64,000 nt of DNA from Atrichornis clamosus (Eukaryota > Chordata > Aves > Passeriformes > Menuridae): the NCBI GenBank assembly GCA_013400975.1, contig WBMZ01010877.1, positions 62,001 through 126,000 of the forward strand. The letters are read 5' to 3'. Positions 52,749 to 64,000 of this stretch are shown in pieces. Position numbers and translations under genes: made by a program. The first letter of the stretch is position 1. Each line of letters starts with the position of its first letter. The notes beneath the pieces were generated by a model. That model was not told the DNA's origin. It saw only the letters and a program-made list of their open reading frames with translations, and made no database searches.

Positions 52749-54027
52749 CATTCATATAAATTGATGTAATCATCAATTTGCCTTCTGAGGATGGCTTCTT
52801 TCTCATTTTAGTGGGTTCTGGGTTTAGCATATATACTAGCACAACTTTTTCTGAAATCTTAGCATAAATATTGATCAAGTCTTGTTGGTCATACACAAAT
52901 TCTGTTTTTTCTGAAGATAGCTTACAGGTAAGAGTAGGAAAAAATGTTTAAACTTAAGGAACAAATTGTATATAGGTATTATTAATTTCCTCCCTAATTT
53001 GAATTTTTCACTGAAGTTTCTGAATTACTACAGCTCCCCTCCCCACCCCAATTTCAGCAGACATCTTTGCACTTATTTTTGTCCTTTCTTCTAAAAATCT
53101 TCATTGTTTGCCTGAAAACTTTTTAAGAGAAAAATAGTAAATTGAAGCAAATAATTATTACAGAGCATTTTTGAGAAAATAATTTTAATTTTGTAATGGT
53201 TTGAGAAATTAAAAATGAAGTCTTATTATATCAAGAACTTTACAATAAAAACTTAATTGATCTTCTATTTGAAATCCTCATAAGTGTTCCTTATATTTGG
53301 ACCTTACTCAAGGACTAGCTGATAAGGTACTTGTGTCCTTATCATACACCTAAAAATGAAAGTAAATAGTATTTTCAATGAAAAACCCAGTGTGCATTCC
53401 AAATGTGTCAGTGCAGCCCTTCTGCAGAATACCAAACAGCTGTAGTCCTTAGGGCATGCTAACTTTCAAAAATGAGAACAGGCAACATTTTAATAGGCAA
53501 TCTTAAGGGAAAGGGCAATCTTTCTTCCTGCAGAAAGACTATAGTGAAAATGCATTCCATAAATATTTGACCTCTTTAAATACAAACTGGGCAGAATTGT
53601 TCATTTTCACAGGTAGTATGCTAGAGTGTAAGAAATTGAGGAACATGGGAAAAATACAGTAGATTTCCAGCTTCTGATAAAAAAATATTGCAAATGGACT
53701 TGCATGTCTGCACAAAGGAGAAGTTTGGAGAATGTAAACTGTATGGATATACTGTATCTGAGGGTAAAAAATAAAGTTAGTACCCTTAGTCTCACATCAA
53801 CCAGATTTTGCCTTTCCCCAGACACATGATTAGTGAATGGCAAGAGACATGTTTCAGTATCCCGGTGTATCCCCAGCTATTACTGTGCTGATAAATAGCC
53901 ATTCTTATTTTTAATATTCTGAGAAAAGGAGAAAACAGAATCAACTATAGTTACAGTTGCTTCACTAACTGGCTTCTGACAATCTTAGCTCTCCTATTCC
54001 CTGTCTTGGGTTAGGTACATGTACAGT

Positions 54028-54081
54028 ACAGTGCATGGGATTTTCAATGCATTTACAGTACATGGCATTTTAAATGCATTT
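54028..54081. repeat. 27-bp tandem duplication
   Basis: ACAGTGCATGGGATTTTCAATGCATTT (54028-54054) is followed immediately by a second 27-bp copy (54055-54081) differing at three positions. A shorter related piece, GTACATGTACAGTAC, precedes them. It is an ordinary two-copy minisatellite. Confidence 0.85.
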
Positions 54082-57000
54082 ATTTTAATGCTTTCCAAAT
54101 TGTTATTCATTAATCCTGATGGAAAGCTAGGTGTTTACATGACGCAAGTCCTTCTTGCTAGCTGTAAATTAAAGAAAATAAAAATATATACATGCTCTTC
54201 TAATGTCATTTTATGAACATTGTATATGCAGATAGTAAAAGATAAGTTGTCTTTTTTAAAACTAATGTAATACCTTTGTTAAAGTAGAATTTGTCTTCAG
54301 GAAAAACACTACTTAAAACAATACCAGTCTTCTGAATAATGACATTATTGAGTTGTTGACAAAGAAGGAATAATAGATTTTACATGAATGACCTCCTGAA
54401 TTACATTAGTTATACACTCATTTTAGAATTATTTGCGTAAATTAAATGTGTATCTAGTTAGGTCACCTTTTCATATATGTATGTGCTGATTTGCATTATG
54501 GTTTCATTAACAGTCATCCCCAAGTCTTAACCTTGCCTTTATACTACTCCATGCCAAAATTAATTTTCATTTACATGGTCTTAGTCTTGCCCATAATGTG
54601 TTTATGTTTCATAAAGGCATAAATGAATGTTAAAAATTAGCAAGTTATTCTATTTGCTCTTCTCTCTTTTACTAGAAACTTATCTGTGTGATAAGTAATG
54701 TTAGCATCACACTCTCTGCCTTGGCTATTGTTTTATCCCATTATGGTCTCATAGGCAATTAATATTCTAACCAAAAGACTTTGAAGAAGGCTATTATAGT
54801 TCCATTTAACGGCCTGTTGCCTGCCCTTTACTTTGAAATTAGCCTGTATTTACACAGATTTTTTTAAATTTTTTTTTTAATTGGGGGATTTTTTGGGGAT
54901 GGGCTTGGAGCTTTTTCTGCTGCAGGATAGGGATTTATGTATTTGACTTACTTAGATGACATTTGTCTTACACTGTGAACACAGGGACTATTTTGAAGTA
55001 CACTGTGTGTCTTATTATAAATCACTAGTCAGTTCAATTCTGTTGGAAGCTGAATATATATGAAATGTAGTTAAAATAGCTGTCCATTTGTGTTCATGGG
55101 TAGATGCTCAATATTTCTTTATTTGTTTCTCCTAAACTGTGTATTTTGTTCCTCTGCTACATACTTTCTCAGTTTCTTCAGCAGTGATGCAAAACACACG
55201 ATTTGTTGCAGACCAGCAACAAAAACTATCCTGAAGAGACCCCCGCACGCTTTCATCACAAACATTAAAGGTTGGATGTAAGAGAATGGCTGGTAGGAAG
55301 AGCATCTAGACGTGGATGGTGATGAACCTTTTTCTCTCAGTGACTTTGCAGATTTTGGAGATGATCTGTGCATTTGAGGCACATTGAGGAACAGATAGTA
55401 AGGAAGAAAAAATATCGCTTCACTGTTTATGTCTGGACAGGTTATGGCTGTTATATTTGGCGTCCTACTAACTCAGAAAGAAATCGTCAATTCTGCCTTT
55501 GTCTTTCTGAAAATGTTTTGATAATGAGGTGGTTTGGATTTTTTTGGACAAAGAGTTCCCTGTACTTCAAAAGCTGTCTGTATTTCCATTTCCTTGCAAA
55601 TAATTGGGCTCCTTAAGGACAACCTTGAAGAATAAGTATCCAATGCTTATACTTCCTGAGGCTGGGCAATGTACAACATATTCAAATGAGGAAATGGTTC
55701 AGTAAGTGTCGTGAAACATCATGCCCTGAGACAAAAATGCTGCTCTATGACATTATATATAAGAATACTGTGTAGAGATCCTGTTGATAACCAAACCTCA
55801 TAATAAGTCCTTGAAAGCCACAGAACTACTCTGATGCCTGAATTTTTCTTGGGAATCCTTAGATTTTGGAATGTGGTGGGGCAGATGCTGATGCTATCAA
55901 GTATGCCACAGGCACCACCAGCAATGCCAGCATGTCCAACCTGTTTGTCTGTGAACCTTCCAGATAGCCGTGGATTCTTTCCATCAACATCTTGCTTCCC
56001 CTGCTGGATGGGGAAACAGGTTTGACTTGTGCAATATGGTCAGAACATAACCATGTTTATTGTCCTGAATGAGACTGCAGAGAGCTCTCGAGCAAGTGCC
56101 CCTAAAGAGCACTAATCACATGGCTTCCTTTTTTAAGTATTCTTTTTCCTGACTCTCTCTTTTTGCCACCTGTGTACCGGCCTTTCTCTGCCCTGCTCTC
56201 CTGTCAGGTAAACAACGTTTCAGTAACTACTTTCTCCTCATTCCTCCCCATTTTGCTACATCTGCACCCATATTTGATACTTCTGATACTGTTACCTAGA
56301 TGATTTTCACTCCTGTAGTATTACAGAAAGAGTTACCAAGATTCTGCTGGCCTTGCAAGACTTGACTCTCCAAAGGCACCCAGTGCTTCCCTTTGGTGGT
56401 CTGTGAAGCCTTGCCATTTCTCACTTTACTCTGGTGAAGGATCGGTGAAATTCTGCCATCCCACATGGCACTATCTGTAGCTTTTGTCAGCCTCTCATTT
56501 CATTATCTGGCATGTCTGACAATTTCTTGTGTCATGTCCAGCACTTTTCTGTGTCCTATCCAGTTAGCCTAACTTCAGTGGAGACCCAATTGGCCTTCTC
56601 ATCTTCTTGCACCCCTACCAGTATAGAGGTGCAATCAAGTCTGAGGGCAGTTTTGAAAGCTAGAGGGTGTTCTAACTTCCCTGAATAGCCACTACTATAC
56701 AAACTGCAAAAGGAGACATAGCAGTAAGTCTAGAGCTTCTCTTTGACGCTTCTAGTCAGCTGTGTACGTTTATATTGTTTATTTAAAATTTAACATGAGA
56801 ACTGTGCCTAGCAGAGACGGAATTAAAATTATTTAGCAACTATACATTAATACTGAACAGCAAGTTGTGAACAATGATAAATTACCTTGATCGTTGTATT
56901 TATTCTTGATTCAACATGTTGAAACTTATTTCAGTTAAAACTGAATAATAGCAAAAAATGAAGTCTGATACTCTAAGTTTTTATATAGCAATGCAGAAGG

Positions 57001-60000
57001 CATTGCATTCAGAGGATGCAAGAGAACTTTCAAGAGTTCAAAGAGAATTTATACAGGCCTATAGACTTGTGAAATTTGTGGTAGGATTCTGTAATGATGG
57101 CGGGGGATTTAGTCCTGCTCTATATTTCTTTAAACAGTTCCTTTATATTTTCGTGAGGTACTGTTTCCGTAGTTGCTCTGGGGGTAGACTGGCATCTCCC
57201 AAATCATACCTCTTCAGTAATGAATGTAAAAGGTCAAACTGAAGTAGGCAAACACTAGAGCACTGAGGAGACACAGTAAGTCCCTGCCTGCCCACTACTG
57301 AGAGCCTAGGAAAGGTAATTCTAGCACAGAGGAAAAAACTTCAAGAAAGGGACATACAGATCAGGATGGTCTGAAAGGTGAAGTGTTTTGCAATTATGTA
57401 AGAATAATAATTTAAACATATTCTTTTGTTTGAGGTTCAGTTTCTTGGGTTAACATTGTGCATGTAATTGTAACTATAAGAATGCCTCAGAAACCTAAGT
57501 AGAAAATAAAGTATTTGTCTACTTTTCTTGTCATTTTAACTGATAGATTACTTTGTTATACTATATTTTCCTTAATAAAGTAATAACAATGGGGGTTTTT
57601 TGGTGCTCCCAGATAATCTTTCTTTTGTTTCTGCAAATCCACGTTAAATGTAGTTCTTAATGCACATGAATGAGTCATTGTTATTGTTAGTGCTATGTGG
57701 CTCATACCTTAGAAATTATGTCATTCATTTGAAATTGCAACACAATCACAATGGATTATTTTGGTTGAGATATGTGGGTGTGATCAGATATTAAGCTGTA
57801 TAAAACCAGTATCTCAATACAGAACACTTTCTCAAATTGCTCTGCTATTGTACTGCTAATGTATACCTAGATGGCAATGGATGGTGGAGGGCTTCTAGTT
57901 ACTCAGGTTTCAAAGTGATGTTTTCTTGTGAAAAATCATATGAGAACGAATATGATGTATGTAGCAGGCCAGCAGTGAGTTGAAAATTTATACATTAAAA
58001 AGGAAGTAATGTAGATTTAAATTTATCTTTCTAATATTGGAAAGATAGGCCACCAGCTTTATACAAATTAAAAACTTGAAAGAAAGCTGAATTCTAAGGC
58101 TGAAGTGGAATCTTTGGTAGTTCAGAGATGGTCAAAAACCATTTTTCTACTGGTTAGATTAAACTAAAACATTCTATTCCTTGCTTGGTATCAGCCTTTT
58201 AGCAGGAACTGAAGATAAGAGAGCCTGTGGAAGAAAAAAAATGAAGGGAGAGGATTTAGAGAATCCAAAGAGTATTTGTCTTGACTTAGAGAAAAAATGG
58301 ACAGATTGTAGGATCTTTGTAAAACAGAAAAAAATGTAATGGGAAGGAAGGCATGGAAAAGGAATGCCTAGGAAATGGATTCAATGCTGGAAGTTAACTA
58401 AGATGGATTGATGTATGTTGATTTCAAATTTACAATTATTTGATCTGAATTAGCCAGAGATTATAATGCATGAGATAGTTGTCTGTGACAGTGGGGAGCT
58501 AGACTTAATACTATAGGAGATTCTTTTCCTGTAGGTCTTTGAAGGTGACAGTGCTGTGATCCATACTGAAACAGAAGACAGATCCTGAAAAAAACCCCAC
58601 CTAGTCTGCATCTATAAATAAAAGTTTTGATACAATGTTTTCAATGAAGAGGAACATCTACAGTTGTGTTGTTCTTTAATTCCTCCTGCTTTTGTGTGTT
58701 AATTTAGAACTCTTCATCATTTACCAAAAAAGCTAGACAAGTTTTGCCATCAACATGTGTGTTTATGGAAGCAAGAATACAGGTGCATGACATTTAATCA
58801 CTGTGGTTTGATAGGCTCATATTCTCAATCTGGAATTTATGTAATGCTTTGTGTAGAAATAATGATTACCCTCATATTTTTTCATTCATTAGATGGGGAA
58901 AGAAAATACAACAGTTTGCATTTTTCAAAGATAAGAAATAAACTTCTTTTTTTCTAGATTCATACAATGGATTTTATACCCTTGAGTGTGTCATTAGCAA
59001 TTAATATAAAAAATCCTTGCCTGTTGAGTCACAAACTTGCAGTTTTGCATTGAAAAATAATTTTCATTCCTTCCCTATTCTTTTCATAAAGTATACAGTA
59101 GACTGAATATTAATCCTCACTACATCTGTATATTAATTGCCAACAGTTTTGTCTAAATATATTACTGTATTAAAAATAGCTAAAGATTATTGTTATCAAA
59201 AGAGAGAAAAAAAATCAAAACCTTGCTGGCAATTTCCTGTTCTATATTTTCTTCATCACAGAATATTTTTCCTTTGTGAAAGAAACTCAAAAGCACTCAA
59301 GCATTACAATCTAGGCCACAGAGATTTAAAAATAATTATAATTTTATTTTTCTCTGAAATCTTAGAAGTCTTGAAAGGGCCCCCTTCAGAAAGGGAGATT
59401 TCTATGTTATACAGATGCAGTCATATTTGAAAAAACCTTTAGTGCTGCATGTGTAGATCAAAATTATGTTATCTCCTTGTAAAGCAGTAGAAGTGTATCT
59501 ATAACATCCAAGAGAACTGGAATGGAAATTTGAGCAGGAGGAACAAACTTGGCATATTTTGACTGTGCTTTGAAAATTCTGGAATATTTGATTGTCCTGA
59601 CTGATTGTTTATCTACTGAAAATCAATATCCAAAATGTTGGTCTCACATTAAGTATTTCTATGAATCTTCAAATGCTTTAGTACCCTTCAAGAAAGGTTT
59701 TCTCATTAATATGCAAATATATGGATAGTATGCAAGGTACACTGCATACTCTTATTATTCATTTTTTTTAACAGAACATAAAAATTAAAAAAATTGCACT
59801 GCAACAGATTTTTTACAGAAATGTGGCTTTTTGCTTTTTTGGGTTACCTAGCCAACTTTTATTTGTTTGTGTGTCCTTGTTACCTGAGATTGTCAAGCAT
59901 GATGGGGAGTGGACAAAATCTAGAAATTTTAAAAAGTTTTTGTAAAAGAGACTAGAAAAACACACCAATGAAGGTGGAGTGGGAAAAACAGAGTCCAGGC

Positions 60001-60344
60001 TTTTTTGTTCTCCTTGGTATGACATATTACTGCTCCAAAGACACATTTGAAAATTTGCACAGGTAACCAGATTGCCCATTCCTTCTATTACTCTGCCCCT
60101 CTATCCTACTATGGAATAAGAAAGAGTGTTTTAAGGAATTTAGGCAAATACAGATTGCGAACTAAAAACTCACATAATTTGCTCTGTTGATATGATAGAT
60201 ATTTCAGTGTATCTGCTAATGTTTGTCAGGCTGCTCACATAGAAAGTTAGCGTACAGTTCAGCCTTATACTTCTTAAATTAAACAACTAGTATACAGCTT
60301 TTTTAAAGACCTCATTGTGAGGTAGCATATATTCTCTCTGCTTG

Positions 60345-60462
60345 TCTTCATAGCAGAGGTGCTCCAGCCCCCAGTCATCTTCATGACCCTCCTCTGGACC
60401 CACTCAAGCAGGGCCATATCTTCCTTATGCTGGCAAACACAGAGCTGAATGTATACAAGACC
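60345..60462 (-). mobile_element. CR1 LINE fragment, antisense
   Basis: About 118 bp match the reverse complement of an internal CR1 segment upstream of the 3' end: CATAGCAGAGGTGCTCCAGCCC, then CTTCATGACCCTCCTCTGGACCCACTC, GGGCCATATCTTCCTTATGCTGG and AGAGCTGAATG. It is more diverged than the copy near 47.7 kb. Both ends fade into unique sequence, so it is a small, older relic opposite to the gene. Confidence 0.85.
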
Positions 60463-63400
60463 AAATAAAAAATTACAATTGTCGTGAATTATTGTGTGTT
60501 TCAGTCACGGCTTCTTTCTGTTTCCTAAAATTCAGAATCCTGATGGCTGTAAATAAGAAGTGTGCAAGTTCAGTGTAATAGAAAACTATGAGGAAAACAA
60601 GCCCCTTTTATTCATGTTGTTAAGGTTCAAAATTTCTAGTGGTTTCTTTTACCTGTAAACAGGTGTATTTTAAAAATTGCTATTTCCTGTGAGATCTGAT
60701 TTCCCCAAAGTTTGTGTCATAGAAATGAAGATTTGTAATCTGTTTCTAAAATATTTACTTTTTATATATATTTAATTTACATTCCTCTGTTGATTTCAAG
60801 TCATCTGGAATTGACTGCAAATTGAAAGATTGCTATAATCACCATAATAACCTTTTATTAGAACTTTGAACTCAGAAGGAAACTGAAGCCTATGGAGGTC
60901 ACAGAAGATGTTTATGTGTCTTTTGCAGTTAATCCCACTTAGCAATTACAATTTCTGAAGCTATTTTTTTTCCAGTCGATTGGAGGGGGATTTATTTTGT
61001 ACTATTCTAAGTTGATCATAACACTGAGTCATGTATCTGAGAGATCCAGAAGATGAGTGAGCCACAGATCTCCTGAGATCTCTGCTGTTGATAGCAGTAA
61101 TGGAAGGTAAAAAAATCCTCCTCCAGCACTGCAGAAGTGCTTAGTGGTTGCACCTGATGATAATTCAGGTTACAGAACTTAGGAGTGAGATGGATTCTGC
61201 ATGCTTCCTCAAGATGTTATTGTAGTTTCTGAGAACAGGATTCTCCAAGGAGCAGTGTGATGAGGTGAGCAAGAGATAGGCAGTGTCTCTGCAGATTCCT
61301 GGTTCTTGGGATTATTTCTGCAGAGCAGAACTTTCCTGGATCCCTGATGTATATGTCCTCTGTAGAACCACAGAGGGAAATGGTTTGTCTCCTGTAAATA
61401 CAGAACACTGCACTCTTTTAATCATTCCTTTACCAACTTTTGGCTGGAGAAGCATGCCCTGTAGCATTTCAGTCACTTCATTTTTTTTTTTTCCCTTTAC
61501 CTATGATAAGGATTAATTCTCTGGAGGGTATTTTTCAACCCTGAGGCCAAAAAGCTGTGTTCTTATATCATGGTAAATTTACATGTAAATGTAGTCAGGA
61601 TTAAATTCAAGTATCCAAGTAAAGAATTAATTTAGTGCTTGTTGACTGTTTTAATTCCCTTCCTTGCAAGTAATATTTTTCTTCTGTTTTCAGTGTTCCT
61701 GAAATACTTAAATGTTTAAAAACCTTTAAGAAATCAGTATTAATAAGTGATTGTGCATGCAGCCAGTGTGCATTTGCCAAGGCACAGTCAGGGAGAATGG
61801 TGTTTCTTTTCTCTACGTGAGCCCATAAATTATGTTGTGATTACACATAAAGATGCCTGAAGTCACAGATTCTTCCATAAGAAAACAGATTTCTGTGGGA
61901 CAGTGTGGCTGGTGATGCCTGATTTTATGTGTGACCAACTAATGTTAGAGCTTATTGCTACGTCCTATCAACACTGTCAGTCTTCAGAAGGCTTTGCTTC
62001 AGTTCAGTGAAAGGAATAGAGACTGGGTTTCTTTATTTTTTTGTTTTCTCAAGAAGGGAGTTTCAGAGTCAAGAGTGGAAGGATTGGTCTTTCATTTTAT
62101 AAACAATTGCTTTTATAAATACTGGGCTCACTGCTAGGCATGGTGATGTGCACCAGAGTGCATCGCCAATAAATACAGGCCACATAACTGTTGCAATCCA
62201 TCAGTTCGCTGATCCTCTGGCTAAAAAGTCACTTTGCAGTTCAACCATGTCCCAAGGGTGTATCAAATTTCATGCCTCATTTTTAACCTTGGACTAGTAC
62301 TTATAAAAACCATACACACTCATGCTTTGCATTAGGAGTTCTAATTTGGCAAAAATTACTGATGCTTAATCTTTTGCTTTTGAAGATCATAATGGAATTC
62401 AGAAAACTGTTTCCAAAGTTCCCTAAAAAATGAATCTGTATGTATCTGTGACATATGGCATATATAAGTCCACTAAGCTTTGACTTTTTACCTGTTAATG
62501 CTTTATGCTTGTAGAAGAATCCTCTGAAACGTAATTTACAAACCTCAGCATCAGAGTACAATTATAGAATGGGATAACAGTGGTTGAACTGCACGCCAGC
62601 TAGGGAACTAAATGATAGCAGTCAGATCTTTGGATTAGTATCCCATCAACCTCTATAGAAGAAGAGAGACTGTCTTAGTATTTATAGAGATATTTTTTCA
62701 GTCATACTAACTCCTTGGATTGCATAATAAACAGGGTTTTGGAACAGAATATAATCAGGCTGCAATGACTTTAAAGATTCTTAGGATATCCAACAACTTT
62801 GCTCATAATTGAGGTTTTGCTGTTGCTATGATTTTTTTAATATTTAGAAGATTCAGTATAATTAATACTTATAGAAGGGAAGAGGAATTTTTTTTTTCTT
62901 ATCCCTTGAATATCAATCATGTTAGGCCTGGAAAATGTCTGATAGTCGCAAGTAGCGGCTCAGACATAAACAAGAAATGAAGAGCAAAGTCTTCTAATGA
63001 AGTATGCCAATATCAGTCTGAAGGTGGAATAACAACCCCTTTCAAGCAGAGATGAAGGAGTCTGAATGTGAGGGAGGTAAGGAGTGGAACTCATTTTGTA
63101 ATTCCCCTTTCACCTAAATGAGGACTAAATTTATCTGGCCATGCTGCTCTATGAGAGCTTTGGTGTTTATTTGTTTTATTTCCATAAGAGAAATCTAATT
63201 TTAGAAATCTGTTGGTAATTATCTGGTTTTGTTGTGGGAAAATGGGCACTTGGGTTCTGCGTATAGTGGATTATTGTTTGGGGGGTGCGGATGGCATTTG
63301 CTATAGAATCACATCCTGAAAGTTATATACTCATGGCTGGGAGTATTTTGCCATGCTTTTTGTAGTATTTGTGAGTGGTATTGCTTCCCAACAAATATTG

Positions 63401-64000
63401 TTTGGTCCACAGTGGGGCAGAGTTTTGACAACAGCATGAATTTTTCATATCTTGTTCTAAGGCAAAGAGAAAAAGATCCCAAACTTCTACATCTTTCAGG
63501 TTTGTTATTAACTGTACCTGCAGTTGTACCAACATATGCAAAAATAGATACAGGTAGAAATATGAACTGACACTTCTAAGCAATTATGCTTCTACTTCAC
63601 ATATGAAAATTCATTACCCTAACATTTCTGTCATCTCCAAGATACAACTCATGTTGAAGTTTACTAAAAATGGCTCAGTTCTGTGTTTCTCAGGTCATAA
63701 CTATTCATTCCACTTAAGTATTTATCTTTTTTCAATGTACTTTACATAGCATCTTGTTTCATTTCGTATACTAAAGACTGTCAACTGCTAAGAAAATCTT
63801 AGAAACTTCCCAGGAAAAATAAAATAATCCTGTGTACAAGCAAGCTCACATAAAATGGTGCTGGGTTTATTTGCTGGCCTATTTAATCTAATTTAATAAA
63901 AACTCAGAGGGGATTTTTATTCATGCAGATGAGAGAAGTTTTTTTTACACTTAAGCTCTGGACACATGAGAATTTTTTGAAAATTCAGCACTCTAGTCTT
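60463..64000 (+). other. CNTNAP2: CNTNAP2 intron 8, end of window
   Basis: Intron sequence without a recognisable exon, RNA gene or repeat family. A T12 run is at 61481-61492. The next laminin G2 exon (starting in phase 1 with the rest of a Gly codon) is not reached before the window ends. Confidence 0.85.

Larger units (their letters stand above)
48119..60344 (+). other. CNTNAP2: CNTNAP2 intron 8, between the two CR1 pieces
   Basis: This is AT-rich intron with no recognisable gene or element. Local features are A/T homopolymer blocks (for example A10-TTT-A9-TTT at 52724-52748), a 27-bp tandem duplication at 54028-54081 and two long stretches with clear pyrimidine excess on the + strand (about 52020-52660 and 56090-56620). 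No open frame shows a recognisable protein. Confidence 0.85.

Noticed and set aside
1..64000. CRISPR array, operon, phage or bacterial defence system
   Set aside because: The window is vertebrate intronic DNA with spliced exons and CR1 LINEs; no regularly spaced repeats or prokaryotic gene organisation are present.

Overview
This is a vertebrate nuclear window, almost certainly from a bird. It lies inside one very large neuronal gene transcribed on the + strand, CNTNAP2 (contactin-associated protein-like 2, Caspr2). Four consecutive coding exons can be read with correct splice signals and compatible phases: 16102-16305, 18625-18809, 20801-20944 and 26803-27067. Their lengths (204, 185, 144 and 265 nt) and phases match human coding exons 5 to 8 as I remember them (c.551-754, c.755-939, c.940-1083, c.1084-1348). 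With human residue numbering, the conserved cysteines fall at 336 and 368 and the N-glycosylation sequons at 289, 346, 363, 379 and 436. I therefore see no insertion, deletion, frameshift or stop in the coding part. The exons encode all of the first laminin G domain and the first half of the second.

Layout: 1-16101 is the 3' part of intron 4. The four exons and introns 5 to 7 occupy 16102-27067 (about 11 kb). From 27068 to the end is the 5' part of intron 8, at least 36.9 kb. About 98.8% of the window is intronic. It is AT-rich and poor in repeats. The only recognisable transposable elements are two 5'-truncated CR1 LINE pieces in intron 8 (about 47680-48118, sense; about 60345-60462, antisense). 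CR1 as the only visible element family, low repeat density and short introns between exons 5 and 8 point to a bird; turtle or crocodilian is possible but less likely. Nearly all open frames of 60-140 codons are chance frames in intron sequence.

I found no bacterial-type system, RNA gene, virus or second protein gene. The best leads concern splicing and local structure. The exon 8 acceptor sits behind a roughly 105-nt nearly pure T tract inside a 136-nt AG-free zone. A 33-nt near-perfect inverted repeat lies about 317 nt after exon 8. Two exon-like intervals in intron 4 would both truncate the protein if spliced in. There are also small unexplained direct repeats. These are inferences from sequence alone and modest in strength.
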